A stretch of 64,000 nucleotides of DNA from Diadophis punctatus similis (Eukaryota > Chordata > Lepidosauria > Squamata > Dipsadidae). The notes beneath the pieces are model-generated. The model was given only the letters and a program-made list of their open reading frames with translations. It did not search any database and was not told the DNA's origin. Position numbers and translations under genes: made by a program. The stretch is from assembly GCA_023053685.1 (NCBI GenBank), contig JALIGW010000029.1:4536501-4600500 (forward strand), written 5' to 3'. The stretch's first letter is position 1. Each line of letters opens with the position of its first letter. Of this stretch, positions 9,807 through 47,226 are shown one piece after another.

Positions 9807-10469
9807 GGTTAGTCTTCCTCCTGTTCAGACAGGTTCATTCAGCCTCAGCTTCTGCTATCAATGAGCTGGCTGGGAATGTACTCAAAGTCTAAAATGCATT
9901 TTGAAGGGTATGTTGGCTAAAAGGAAAGAAGTCATCAATATCCATTCCTTTCCTCTTGAAACGCAGCCTTCCAGTAGAGAAGGAGAACTTGGGAGAAATC
10001 AGAGGGTTTGCCTTTAAAGCCATGCTCTACTTGAACAGGAGAAAAGAGGCTTCCACCTATTCACTGCATCACAATGGGTTCACATCGCCCCCCGCTGGAT
10101 GGTACACAAATCATATCAATGCCGCTTTCTTTTTGTGCCCCGATCTTCTTCTTTCATGTTGCGAACAATAATTTTATTTGCTACGATTTGATACTGATGT
10201 AAAGCATGAGCCACCCGTTTAGAAGTTTTTGTATTTTAGTACACTTGAAAGAGAGGCACATATGGTCATTCCATCTATTGCTTGTCAGTTAAGCGGCAGT
10301 GACTAAGAATAGCAAAAGGACCATCAATTCATGTTAAGCAGAATTTTCCTCTGCTGGAAACTGACAAGCCTTTCCCCCCCCCCCTCCCAAATTTGATCCT
10401 GAAGGGAAGAATGGACTTTTAACCAAAAATTATTCATACAACACCCTGCACTTCAAACTAACCAGCCAT
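9807..10469. other. intergenic, nothing recognised
   Basis: No supported exon or repeat beyond a C-rich run at about 10375-10384. Confidence 0.45.
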
Positions 10470-10680
10470 TGATTACATGCCGTGAAGTTATTTTCAACTC
10501 CTAAGGACCGCATAGATTTTCACCATGAGCATCTGTCCCAGACTGGTCTTTCAAGTCTCTCAAAGATGCACTCGTTGCCACTTAATTAAGCCATCCACCT
10601 TGAGGTTGGGCATCCTCTTCTTTTTCTTTCATCTTTCCCAGCATTAGAGCTTTTTTTCCAGAGAGCTACAGTAGGTCTTT
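10470..10680. mobile_element. probable BovB-related LINE/SINE tail
   Basis: Words such as 'gaagttattttcaactcct', 'catcctcttctttttc' and 'ctttcccagcattag' match the reptile BovB-type 3' region as I recall it. It is diverged, with no intact ends. Confidence 0.45.
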
Positions 10681-10902
10681 GTATAAACCATACTTAAGCA
10701 TATTATGTGCACCTAGAAAATTGGGAGCATCGCAACATGCTTCCACTTTGTCCTAACGCCACATATCCTAGAGTTGGCATGTTGGCACACACATTCTGTA
10801 TAGCTGGATGTACAATAGTTGGGTTCATATTGGGGTAAGCAGATCATGGCTTGTGCAATATGTGAATTCATCCAGTAAGGAGGTTTATTTTACCTTCTAG
10901 AG

Positions 10903-11325
10903 CAGTGATGGCGAACCTATGGCACGGGTGCCACAGGTGGCACGCGGAGCCATATCTGCCCGCACGCGAGCTGTTGCCCTAGCTCAGCTCCAGTGCGCAT
11001 GTGCGTGCCCGCCAGCTGATTTTTGGCTTGCGCAGAGGCTCTGGGAGGGCGATTTCGGCCTCCAGAGGGCCTCCAGGATGGTGTGGGGGGTGTTTTTGCC
11101 CTCCCCAAGCCCCAAAAAAGCCTCTGGAACCTGGGGAGGGCGAAAAATAGGCCCACTGGGCCCACTGGAAGTCAGGAAATGGGGGAGTGGGGGGTCGCGC
11201 ACGCATGTGCAGGAGGGTGGGGCAAGTGAGGGGCTTTGAATTATGGGTGTGGGCATGCACGGGCGTGCAATAGCGCGCACACGCACTATTTTGGCACCCG
11301 AGGAAAAAAAGGTTCGCCATCACTG
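10903..11325. mobile_element. hAT-like element, 'gatggcgaacc' family, copy 1
   Basis: Inverted ends (CAGTGATGGCGAACCT ... AGGTTCGCCATCACTG) are flanked by a perfect 8-base duplication ttctagag (895-902 of this 10-kb block and 11326-11333). The interior is GC-rich with CATGTGCG/CGCACGCATG words. It has no transposase, so it is non-autonomous. Confidence 0.92.
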
Positions 11326-12437
11326 TTCTAGAGGGTGCACATTCAAACCAATTTTCATTCTTTAGAACACTCTGAATAAGCTACAGTATAATTTTCATAG
11401 ACATGGTTTCTAAGAATGGGGTTTTCCTTCCTTATTCCTAAGAATGGGATCTCTTCAATGAACTGATATGTATTTTGTAATATGATCCCTGGAAATGTGT
11501 ATTGGAAGAAGGGTACGAACATTTAAAAATGAATGTAAATTAATGAATATTGAATATTTGCTATAAATCTAGACAAAGCTTTCTGGCCTAATGACCATGT
11601 AATTGCTACTCCTGTTTTGTTCCAGTTCCATGCTCATGAATTCTATACATTAACTGTACCTTTAGTTGAAAGGATTTTTTTTCCCCCTGATACTTTGCCT
11701 TTCAGTTTAATTGAGCTGTTTCTGACTCCATATTATGAATAATGGAAAACAAAGGAAAACTGCTTGACATTTTCCAAGCAGAGATTCTTTATATGTGTGG
11801 GAGAAAATACTATTTCTAAAATATAATCAAATGTTCCTGAAACCAAGTTTTTAATTATTCATAGATGGCAATCTTGTTTGTTTTAAAGTCCATTTCAAGA
11901 ACCTTAAAGCAAAAAAAATTCAGCCTTTTTGAGGTGTCCAATTCTTCCCCATTTCATTAAATGAAGGCACACTATAAAGGTTTATGATAGTAAGAACTCA
12001 GGAAAACCAATCATACATTAGCATAGACTGTGGTTCATAAAAAGAAGATCTGCTTCAAGATGATTTTGAATCCTGGTGACTTAATGAACTCCTCTATAAA
12101 GATTTATTGGCAGCAACATGGAAGTGGTTTGCTGTGGCCCCCTTCCAAGATATTTTTTTTCTTTTTTTTTCTTTTTGCAATTTCCAGTCTAGCCTAGAGC
12201 CTCAGTGTTCCCTGGCAATCTTCCATCAAGTACTAATAAGGCCTGATGCTTCTCAGCATCCAAGCCCAAACAACAGGGCCCTAAATATGGATTGAAGGAG
12301 GAGGCAGAATTCTATCCAGAGAGAAGACCACATGCTGTTTCTATGAAGTCATCTAGATAACTTTGCACTCTATGAATTCAACCACCTGCAAAATGTTGGG
12401 CTCAAAGTATTTAACATCATGTTAAATCTCTGGAAAC
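11326..12437. other. intergenic, nothing recognised
   Basis: AT-rich with no supported feature. Confidence 0.5.
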
Positions 12438-12915
12438 CAGAGGTGGATTCCTCCCAGTTTGGACTGGTTTGCCTGAACCGGTAGCGACCCGCTGGTGACA
12501 TCATGATGACGTCACGGAACCGGTTCGGTTGCCAGCGTGGGCGCCAGCATCTTTTTTAATTTTTTTTCGGAAATTTTTTTTTTAGATTTTTTTGTGTTTT
12601 TTTCCGGGTTTTTTTTCTTCTGCACATGCACAGAAGCCGAGTTTCCGGCACTGTGCATGCAGTCACCATCTTGTTTTTGGTTTCTTTTTTGGGGGGGGAT
12701 GTTATTTTATTTTATTGGAATTTTTTTCCGGGTTTTTTTTCTTCTGCGCATGTGCAGAAGCCGAGTTTCCGGCACTGTGCATGCGGTCGCCATCTTGTTT
12801 CAGATTTTTTTTAAAAAAAAAATTGGATTTTTGGCTACTGCGCATGCGCGCGCGCACTGCCACGTGGCGCGGGAGGAAGAGAACCGGCAGCGAAGTAAGT
12901 TAGAACCCACCCCTG
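12438..12915. mobile_element. hAT-like element, 'ggtgggttc' family, copy 1
   Basis: Ends CAGAGGTGGATTCC ... GAACCCACCCCTG are flanked by the perfect duplication ctggaaac on both sides. Inside there is a tandem duplication of about 100 bases (12590s and 12720s) with T-rich and 'gcatgtgcagaagccgag' blocks. It accounts for the Phe-rich open frames here. Confidence 0.9.
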
Positions 12916-13703
12916 CTGGAAACCATTAATCAGTGCACACCCAGTGCTATTTTACACCTGCCCTCCTGCAATGTTTAGCTTTTTATAACTAAATACAGAG
13001 ACTTTAGCTCAGGCACATGATTTTCATCTGAATCTGGAGTAGATGCCATTGTTAGTTTGTGGAAGCTGGAATTTAACCTCTAGGAGAAGCATGCTTATGG
13101 ATTGTTTGCCATCTTTCATGACCAAGCATGCTGGCTGGATTCATGCAGACTAAACCCAAATCACATCAGTTTACTGCATTAGGGGACCCCAGTTTCTAAA
13201 CTTTTTTGCTGTGTTCCATTATGAAAAGTAACTTTCTTCTCCAATCATAACGTTTGACTGATTGCCCTTCCCATGCAAATAAACAAAGCAGTTTACAGTG
13301 CTGCATTATTATTATTATTTTAGAAAGTCGCATTGGTAACGATTGTATGTTGCCTACAAAAACAGACAACTTAGTGGGTAATGCATTAAGAGCCTAGTAA
13401 ATTAAACTACTGAGAGAGCTCTGAAGGGCACCAAAGAAAATTGGCAAATATCCTTCAGAATTTATTTTCAAACTTATAGTAAAATGTTTCCCCAATAGCA
13501 TCCCCCAGCTGCCTAATCCTACAAACTGAAAGTCCAAAATGGTAGCACAGCTAGCCTCTATCCCCAGAATGGCCTTGGGGAAAAGAATCCAGCAATGAGT
13601 TTCTCCCATTAAAAAAGGTGATGGGCTCAGTACACACTCCTCAAAAAAAAGCTCACAATTCAACCAGGCAGGAGATGAAGGTGCAGCCACATGAGACACA
13701 CTG

Positions 13704-13705
<2 letters not shown>
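12916..13705. other. intergenic, nothing recognised
   Basis: No supported feature. A 101-codon minus-strand frame at 13394-13699 has no recognisable domain. Confidence 0.45.
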
Positions 13706-13762
<57 letters not shown>

Positions 13763-13830
13763 CCGGTATATATATACCGGTATACACCGGTATATATATA
13801 CCGGTGTATATATATATACACACCGGTATA
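13706..13830 (+). repeat. (TG)n followed by ACCGGT/(TA)n palindromic repeat
   Basis: About 26 TG units (13706-13758) run into a series of self-complementary TACCGGTATA blocks separated by TA runs up to about 13830. Confidence 0.95.
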
Positions 13831-13856
13831 GAGCTGATTGGGAGCTGATCAGAAAT

Positions 13857-14030
13857 AGCTGATTGGGAACAGAGCCTATGGCCTAGTGGTTAAGTTGCTG
13901 CCCTGCAAAGGCAGCCGGCCCGGGTTCAAATCCCAGTAAGGGGTATGGCTATCTGACGAGAGCAAAATAAGCTTGAAATAGATCTATAATAGTCTCCCTT
14001 TATTTTCATTTATCAGCAAAAAATCCTACA
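13857..14030 (+). mobile_element. tRNA-derived SINE, left arm of inverted pair
   Basis: The head reads 'gcctatggcctagtggttaa' and later 'cccgggttcaaatccc', matching RNA polymerase III A and B boxes. A 5-bp stem around a CTGCAAA loop resembles a tRNA-Cys anticodon arm. The body ends 'tcatttatcagcaaaaaat'. The acceptor stem is not intact, so this is a SINE, not a tRNA gene. Confidence 0.75.
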
Positions 14031-14033
14031 TTT

Positions 14034-14072
<39 letters not shown>
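14031..14072 (+). repeat. (TG)n spacer between inverted SINEs
   Basis: A short TA/TG microsatellite forms the loop between the two inverted SINE copies. Confidence 0.9.
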
Positions 14073-14076
<4 letters not shown>

Positions 14077-14244
14077 GATTTTTTTGCTGATAAATGAAAA
14101 TAAAGGGAGACTATTATAGATCTATTTCGAGCTTATTTTGCTCTCGTCAGATAGCCATACCCCTTACTGGGATTTGAACCCGGGCCGGCTGCCTTGCAGT
14201 GCAGCAACTTATCCATAGGCCATAGGCTCTGTTCCCAATCAGCT
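14073..14244 (-). mobile_element. tRNA-derived SINE, right arm of inverted pair
   Basis: Nearly the exact reverse complement of 13857-14030, including the A and B boxes ('gatttgaacccgggccgg' on the plus strand). Differences are a few substitutions and small indels in the anticodon-like region. Confidence 0.75.
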
Positions 14245-14405
14245 CTTTCACCAGGAAAGGGTTATATATGTTTTTCTGTCGTGTTATCCTGGTGTACCCA
14301 AATATGGGAGAGAAAGCATCACAGCTTCCTTTTTGCCTTTCAGCCCCGTCACAGGGACCATCCAGGCTGATTTTAATATAGCCGACACACTAATCTATAT
14401 GTGTA

Positions 14406-14680
<275 letters not shown>

Positions 14681-14849
14681 AGAAATTACTTTGCCACTCC
14701 AGTAATTGTGTCATGGATACCTACTAGATATTCCCTCTGACACTTGTAGAACCCTCGTTAGCTATAGATATACAGATTTTGTGAGCTGCCTGAGGGGGAA
14801 TCCTTGGATCAGAAAGATAGGATATTAATTAACTAAGCAGAAGGAGCTG

Positions 14850-15055
14850 TCTTATATAGAGTCAGACCAATTATTCATCTAACCCAGATCTGTCTAGCTT
14901 GATTGGCAGCAGCATTTCGGGGTCTCGAGCAGAGCTGTTTCTCAGGCACACTACCTGAAAACCTTTCACTGAAGGTGCCACAAATTGATTTATGGACTTT
15001 ATATATGCAAACCCATCTCTGCCCCTGAGCTACATCCTTTCTCTCTGCCGTGCTA
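14850..15055. mobile_element. decayed reptilian SINE
   Basis: Words 'gagtcagaccaattattcat', 'gattggcagcagca' and 'tgcccctgagctac' follow the order of a common old sauropsid SINE ('gagtcagaccattggtcc ... ctgagctacggcc'). Many substitutions. Confidence 0.5.
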
Positions 15056-16188
15056 CAGTCACAGTAGCAACAGGTGTACCACCTGGAGAAAAAGATGGCA
15101 CTTTCTAAAAAAGAATGCTCTCCAACAATACCACATCCTTGGCGATTCTCACGACCGCAGTTGCTTGCTGCTCTCCAGCAAGTCAGTTCAAAAACTTTGG
15201 TCCAAAACCAGAAAAATAATTACTGCCATCTGGGGAATGGACAGCCAGACTCACACGGTATATGCTCTCTCCTGAATAGGTGGCTGTACAAGACTACAGG
15301 CACACAACCAAGAAATAGCTGCCAGCCCTTTGGATCAGCCTCCTACATGAAACCAGAGAGATCCCTGTTGTTTAAGCCTTCTGGAGGACCTCTGTCTTCC
15401 CCCAAGCATGTGGGGAGAAGCTATGAGGATGTTTTGTCTGGCACCTGTGAGAAGGGAAGGTACTTTTGTTTTTAACCATAGTTTTATGGATTGCAGTGAG
15501 CCAAACTAGAGTCATTATATAAAATAGGCAAGCCATAGAATTTCTATTTTTTGTAAGTCGCCTAAAGTCACTGAAAGTGAGTGGGCAGCCATATAAATTC
15601 TCTAAATAAATAAAAGTTAAACCGAAAACAACTACCAAAGGATGCCCTCTGTCACTACCCTGAAAGCTGGTCTTGTTTTCCTCACTGAAACAATTGTGCA
15701 AATTAGCATTCAAAAACAGCAAACATATTGAACATCATTCCCAAGTTATAACCACACATTACGGTACACATTGTAACCTGCTTCTGAACACGAATGCAAT
15801 CAAGTCAGAATGGTTGTCCAGCTTTCTGAGGTGATTTTGAACGTTTTTTGTCTCATTCAAGGCTTGAGACTTCTTTCAGTGTCATGGCATCCGGCCACCT
15901 TTTATTCTCTACAGCTTTTTGCCAGTTCTTGTCCTCTTTTTGATATAAGTGTGATACAAGTTGCAAAACTCCTAGTGAAACTCTTCCCTCAACCACACAT
16001 ACCAGCAATCCGGTTCAGTCAGGATGTACGCAAGCATTCAAACCTTCAATAAAATAGCTCATTAGTTCAGAATTAAAGCATGTCTAATTAATAGCCAAAT
16101 GCAGCCAGAATATACATGGATTGCATTGCTTTTGATGTCTCATGAATATTTAGCATTATCTCCATTTTGGTGCAGTTGGACATATGTG
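15056..16188. other. intergenic, one LINE 3' scrap
   Basis: At about 15550-15620 'gtgagtgggcagccatataa' followed by 'aataaataaa' is a typical CR1-clade LINE 3' end. A 133-codon plus frame at 15074-15475 has no recognisable domain and I do not call it a gene. Confidence 0.45.
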
Positions 16189-16900
16189 CAGGTAGTCCTC
16201 GATTTACGACCAGCCACTTAGTAACCATTCAAAGTTCTGATAAACCTACCTGGGGGAGGGGGTTACTTACGACCCAGATTCAAAGTTCCAACTTTAGGCC
16301 CTCCACGGCATCACATGATTGAATTTCAGGTAGTAACCAGGCTACATCTACAGCTGTTTGCAGCATCTTGCGGTCACATGACCGTGTTTTATTTATTTAT
16401 TAGTGAGACTTATATACCGCCTCATAGTGCAAGCACTCTCTAAGCGGTTTACACCAGTAAGCAATGTAATAGCACTTTTCTTATATACCGCTTCATAGTG
16501 CTTTACAGCCCTCTCTAAGCGGTTTACAGAGTTCAGCATATTGCCAACAATCTGGGTCCTCATTTTACCGACCTCGGAAGGATGGAAGGCATATTTATAT
16601 TGCCCCCAACAATCTGGGTCCTCATTTTACCTACCTCGGAAGGATGGAAGGCTGAGTCAACCCTGAGCCCATGAGATTTGAACAGCTGAACAGTCAGCTA
16701 AAGTAGCCTGCAGTACTGCACTCTAACTGCTGTGCCACCTCGGCCCATTTTACAATAGTTTTGCAGAAAACTGACATTTATTTCTGGTGTTTGGCAAAAC
16801 CACACTCATAGTGAACTATTGGTTCATTTAGCAATGACCACTACAAAGGTCATCACATGACTGACCCCGTTTTACGACCGCCATGAGTTACAACCATGAT
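16189..16900. mobile_element. 'tagtcctcgac' repeat copy, interrupted by a SINE
   Basis: Begins 'ggtagtcctcgatttacgac' and continues after the inserted SINE (16399-16745) through 'catcacatgactgacc' to 'gagttacaacc'. Same family as copies at 20055, 26382, 34782, 50770 and 57340. All share 'ttaagtgaa'/'cacatga' words and inverted ends of the type aggtagtcct/aggactacct. Confidence 0.65.
16399..16745 (-). mobile_element. tRNA-derived SINE ('gcagtactgcaggctac' family)
   Basis: On the minus strand it begins with a tRNA-like head (gccgaggtggcacagcagtt), then 'gcagtactgcaggctac', 'ccttccatccttccgagg' and 'taaaccgcttagagagggc'. Part of the body is tandemly duplicated here. Other copies are at 42376 and 46986. 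Confidence 0.75.
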
Positions 16901-17130
16901 GGGCAGGCTCTTCTACTGTCGTTAACTCAAGGTTTACCTCTAAATGCTTTTTTAAAACACAACTGGGATTGGAAGCAGGTTAATGAGGGTGGGTTATTTA
17001 TTGGTAGCACCAAGTATCTGCACATTCTGGCCTGTCTCAGATTAAGAAGTATGACCAGGGCTACAAACAACCTTGCTTTTTCTTTTTTCTTTTTTTTCTT
17101 TCCCCTGAATGATAATGGTAGAAAAATAGA

Positions 17131-17519
17131 TACCGTATTTTTCAGAGTATAAGACGCACCTTTTTCCTCCCTAAAAGAGGCTGAAATTTTGGGTGCATCT
17201 TATACTTCGAATGTAGCTTTTTCGAAGCTTTTTTTTTTCAGCCCTAACGAGGTGCTAACGATCTTCCCGGCTTCCTATTCCCTCCAAAGCTGGTTTTTTT
17301 CCAGCCCTAAGTCTTTGCAGGCTTGTTTTCATTCCTACTCCCTCTGAAAAAGGCATTTTCAGCCCTAACCAGAGGATAAAATAATGTGCTGAAGCTGAAC
17401 AGACTAAGGATGCTAGCCAGATGAATACCTGGTAGGTAGATTTTTTCCCCCTATTTTCCTCCCCCAAAACTAAGGTACGTCTTATACACCGGTGCGTCTT
17501 ATACTCCGAAAAATACGGC
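17131..17519. mobile_element. MITE with 'ccgtatttttcggagtat' ends, copy 1
   Basis: Ends 'ccgtatttttcagagtataa' and 'ttatactccgaaaaatacgg' are inverted repeats and 'gacgcacc'/'ggtgcgtc' extend them. The duplicated target is not clear (perhaps TA or shorter). Second copy at 48252-48609 in opposite orientation. Confidence 0.8.
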
Positions 17520-18889
17520 ATATGTATTGATTGCCACAGAAATTAATAAGCTTCATATGCACATCCCTTGCACTGATGTGGGCATAAGGCTAACTAACTT
17601 TAACCTGTTCTGGGTGTTTGTTTGTTTTTTAAGCTCAGTGCTGATGCTGGGAAATGAACAATTCTGAATGAGGGTAGCTGACTAAGGAAAAGTAAGTCAA
17701 AATATCAAACAAATAACACCATTGTCCTAAAAGATATGGAAGTCCCTATCACTTGTGTTCTGAATCTTGTCTTACGCTGATCCACAACACATAACACTTT
17801 AGCTCTGGAAAATTTCTAAGAACACCATGAATAGAAACTTTCCTATCTTCTGATGCCAGATCAGACACCGTCCTACTTAGAGAAAGGCAATTCCTCATTT
17901 TAGGCTGGATGGACTGGGAACATCACTATTTCTATGTCTTTGCCATGTTCTAAAGTAACCCCCTAATTAAATGCTTCTGATACTGCTTTTAAAGAGGCCT
18001 TCTCTCATTCTCTATGTCTTGGCCATTGGCCTATTCTTATTCTACCAGTATCTTGGCTAAGGTGATCAGGCAGACAGTGATGTATCTACTCCATTTACTC
18101 CGGATGAAATGAGTAAGATAAATCCATTTTACTCTGGTGTTCATGATGCAGACTCTTCCAATTGCCCCTGGAAGACAGACCTGCATTGAGGGACAAGAAG
18201 ATCTGCTAAGCATTTTCTAATGGACAGTGGCTACAGTATCTTTCTGGGCTGGTCGGGAACAATAGTTTTTGCAGAAGCCCCTATTCTGCCTTGTAGGAAA
18301 ACGGTCCAGCAGGAAGAGATCCTGGCAAACTACTGGCCTTCCCAATTGTACTGCAGGCCTCTACCTCCTCCTTTTGCATTTGTGCAAAATGATTTGAGGG
18401 AAAAATTGTTAAGAGGAGTAGAAAGATGGACCCATTTAAATGCCATTACTGTTTTCTTTCCTCTCCCAGTACATCAGGCATGAGAGCATCACTCATCACA
18501 GGCTGCTTCTAAATCAGATGAGTGACAAGTAGTGTCACTTTGTGTTTAATACACAGATGAGAGAGATGCACACCCACGACACCCACATGACACACGTCAC
18601 AATATGAATAGATAACAGACAGATGATCGATAGATCGATGGATGGATGGATATTGCTCTAAAGGAAAGATTTGATGAATTGAGGTAGGAATGATATCGCC
18701 TGTTCTGGCTCCCTTATATATTTGCAATTTAAAAGTAACCCTGGAAACATTACTTTTAGGCATCCAGGTAACTGGTATATCCGCAAATAGGCTCTTTTCC
18801 AGCTTTGACAGTTATATCAGATAAACTCTTTTCCAACGGTTACAGACTCAGTTACATTCACAGTTACTTTCGGTTACTTTCCACTATAC
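17520..18889. other. intergenic, nothing recognised
   Basis: Only short GATA-like repeats around 18620-18650. No supported exon. Confidence 0.5.
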
Positions 18890-19326
18890 CAGTGATGGCG
18901 AACCTATGGCACGCGTGCCACAGGTGGCACGCGGAGCCATATCTGCCGACACGCGAGCCGTTGCCCTAACTCAGCTCCAGTGCACATGTGCGTGCCGGTC
19001 AGCTGATTTTCGGCTTGCACGGAGGCTCTGGGAGGGCGTTTTCAGCCTCCGGAGGGCCTCTAGGAGGTGGGGGAAGCTGTTTACACCCTCCCCAGGCTCC
19101 AAGAAAACCTCTGGAGCCTGGGGAGGGCGAAAAATGGGCCCACCTGAAGTCGGGAAATGGGGGAGCGGGGGATTGTGCGCACATGCACGGGAGCGGGGCA
19201 GCACAGGGGGATCACACGCGCATGCGCAGGGGGGCATTAAATTATGGGTGTGGGCACTCGCATATGCGCAATAGCGTGCACGCACGTGCTTTTGGCACCC
19301 GAGGAAGAAAAGGTTCGCCATCACTG
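18890..19326. mobile_element. hAT-like element, 'gatggcgaacc' family, copy 2
   Basis: Same inverted ends as copy 1, flanked by cactatac/cactacac (7/8). GC-rich interior with 'ggcacgcgtgcc' palindrome near the left end. Confidence 0.9.
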
Positions 19327-20054
19327 CACTACACAGTAGTAAAATGGTGTCAATGGGCACCAATATACCAAAGGATACTTTTCTTGGTGTCTAGCAACCT
19401 CCCTCCCTCCCAGTTGATATTATATATAAAGGAATGATGTACCACAAAATGTCAGATTCTAGTTTCACATTTATTTCCAAAAACGAAGAATATTTCTGAA
19501 AAAGGTCCTAGGTATTCTTAGAAAATGATGAAGGATCAGCGTCACTTGTTTGGAAACACTCCTAACTCACCAGAAAAAAAGACTGAGCAATGTTGGAATG
19601 CTGGGCGAAAAGTATTACAAGATCATCTCACCAGTGTGTCTCCTAGTAAACGGATGTTTTGTGACTACAAGGCCCACCAGGGTAGCCATTCACGAGTAGG
19701 CAAGTCCCACGATGGCATCCATTCAGTGAAAGTGCGATGATGTTTCCAAATGCTGCTCATCTAGCGATTTTCACACTTAGCTTCTGCATACGGAGAGGAG
19801 TCCTTGAAACCATTTCAAAAAATTCCACTGATTCAGAATATGGCAACCAGACTTTGAGCAGGAATAGGCCAAATATGATTTGTCCTAGCTACCATATTAC
19901 CTCAGGGTTGATGACTGTTGTTTTGGAATAGAATACTTATCAATCACAGCCAATAGTGACTTCTCCCCCATTTTTTTTCAAGCCACAACAACTGACTGGA
20001 AACTTGCAGGTATCTTTGAGTAGGCCTAAAACATTTTCAGGGTTGATTCTAGTA

Positions 20055-20430
20055 CAGGTAATCATCTACTTACAACAGTTCATTTACTGACCATTTGAAG
20101 GTACAACACCGAAAAAAGTGGCTTGGGACCATTTTTCACACTTATGACTGTTAACAGCGCAAAGTCAGACGCTTGGCAATTGATTCGTAATTAGGACGGT
20201 TGCAGTGTCTTGGGGTCATGTGATCGCCTTTTGTGACCATCTGACAAGCAAAGTCAATGGGGAAGCCAGATTCACTTAACAACTGTGTTACTAATTTACC
20301 AACTGCAGTGTTTCACTTAACAACTGTGGCAAGAAAGGTCATAAAATGGGGCAAAATTGACTTAACAAATGTCTTACTTAGCAACAAAAATGTTGGGCTC
20401 AATTGTGGTCATAAGTCGAGGACTACCTAT
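20055..20430. mobile_element. 'tagtcctcgac' repeat copy
   Basis: Runs from 'aggtaatcatctacttaca' to 'aagtcgaggactacct'. Contains 'ttcacttaacaactgt' and 'atgtgatcgcc' blocks typical of the family. It lies just beyond the probable 3' end of SLC43A1. Confidence 0.75.
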
Positions 20431-20617
20431 ATATATAGAATTTATTCCCAAGAAAGAGTCGGCCCAGTCCAGTGAAATGCTATTTTATGTACCTCATAAA
20501 ACATTTTGAACCATGTTTCCACCATTTCTATTTTTAATCTACCTACATTTTATCACTCAGTTGCCAGTTGGCTTATTTAGTTTTTAAGACATTTACTGGG
20601 TTTAATGTTGCACAGAA

Positions 20618-20660
20618 ATTTATTTAATTTTTATTGTTGAATTACTGTATGGCTTTATTT
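20618..20660 (-). terminator. SLC43A1: candidate poly(A) signals of SLC43A1
   Basis: On the minus strand, AATAAA hexamers (plus-strand TTTATT) occur in 'aatttatttaatttttattg' and again at about 20655. They lie about 1 kb below the stop codon, a plausible 3' UTR length. No transcript evidence, so the choice is uncertain. Confidence 0.35.
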
Positions 20661-21642
20661 TGTTTAAGAAAAACCACAGCCTGCTCTTAATAGATAAGGC
20701 AGCAATACAACTTCCATATAAATAAATAAAAAGTTTGGCTGGGATCTACCAGTGCAAATCCAGTTGCTAGGATTTTAAAATTTATTTTGGAAGGGCCCAG
20801 GCAGGAAGTCAGTCATGAAAAATTGGCACTTCTATTCTTCTGACACAAGTCTTGTTAAATCAATGCCTTCCTACATTTCTGTAGTATACAAACCTTGTCA
20901 CACTTGCAATCAAGACAGATCAAAGAACAATATCTGGAAAAATTCACAGCACTCAAAAGGCCATTAAATTCATCTCTGGGGGACAATTCATGGGGAGGTG
21001 GCTTGTCTTATAAAGCTCAAAACAGGATTGGGGGCTAAGGCACAACCTGCAGCATTCGTTACCAAGCAATGATCTAACACGGCACCGGATTTTTTGACAC
21101 CCCAACATTAGTTGCCAAAACCCAGGGGAAGAGAGTCACAAGGGAATCCCTGGGACTGTTGGCAAACAATAATCCATTTGAAATTACTTCTGGGGTTTTG
21201 CAGTCACTCCCTGATTTTCTCTGTCATAATCATCAGGCAGGGAGGAGGGACTGGCGAGGGCTACCTAAGGTGCTGTAGGTTAGACATGGTACTCCATCCT
21301 GCCAGTTCTTCATCCAAGATCTTTTCATAAATGCTTCTTGGTCTGCAATGCTTAGTGACTGATGTTCTAATTGTCTATTTAAAAATCACTGAGCTTTTTA
21401 AAATACCCTGCAAAAAAATAGTGTTTTGTTTCTATATATATATATAAAAATATAGATATAAATATAGATAGGCGTTTGTTGAGAATTAAAAGCACCTCGG
21501 TTATTTTCATAGTTCCCAAATGTAATGTTCTCACAGTATTGTCTCATCCCTTTGCTCACGGCGCCTTGCTCCATCTGTTAGGCACACCAATTCCGCATTC
21601 TGTTCTCCATCATCCACAACTCCCCACTTTCCCCATGCCTGA
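20661..21642 (-). other. SLC43A1: probable SLC43A1 3' UTR
   Basis: Non-repetitive DNA between the stop codon and the candidate poly(A) signals. Assignment follows from position only. Confidence 0.4.
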
Positions 21643-46836
<25,194 letters not shown>

Positions 46837-46985
46837 CTTCCCTCTGGCTTGTAAGAGGAGGCTGCAAACAAAACAAGATCATCATCTTTCTTGGCACCCA
46901 GGTCTTATTTACTATTCTACTGATTTTGACCTGGAAATTACAGGTAAGATACACAGGAGCTATAACTCAGTGGTAAGACACTTGC

Positions 46986-47226
46986 TATAGCAATAGCACT
47001 TAAGACTTATATACCGCTTCACAGTGCTTTATAGCCCTTTCTAAGCGGTTTACAGAGTCAGCATATTTTCCCCAACAGTCTGGATCCTCATTTTACCAAT
47101 TCGAAAGGATGGAAGGCTGAGTCACCCTTGAGCCGGTAAGAATCGAACTGCCAAACTGCAGGCAGTCGGCAGTCAACAGAAGTAGCCTGCAGTACTGCAT
47201 TCTAACCACTGCGCCACTGCGGCTCT
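46986..47226 (-). mobile_element. tRNA-derived SINE ('gcagtactgcaggctac' family), full length
   Basis: On the minus strand: head 'gccgcagtggcgcagtggtt', 'gcagtactgcaggctacttc', body 'ccttccatcctttcg', end 'cggtatataagtcttaagtg'. In the intron between the first coding exon and the promoter. Confidence 0.8.

Noticed and set aside
13870..13945. Possible functional tRNA-Cys gene
   Set aside because: A and B boxes and an anticodon-like arm are present, but the acceptor stem does not pair and the sequence continues into a SINE body; its inverted copy lies 200 bases away.
15074..15475. 133-codon plus frame as a new exon
   Set aside because: Starts at GTG, has no recognisable domain or homologue that I know, and lies between repeats; too weak to call.
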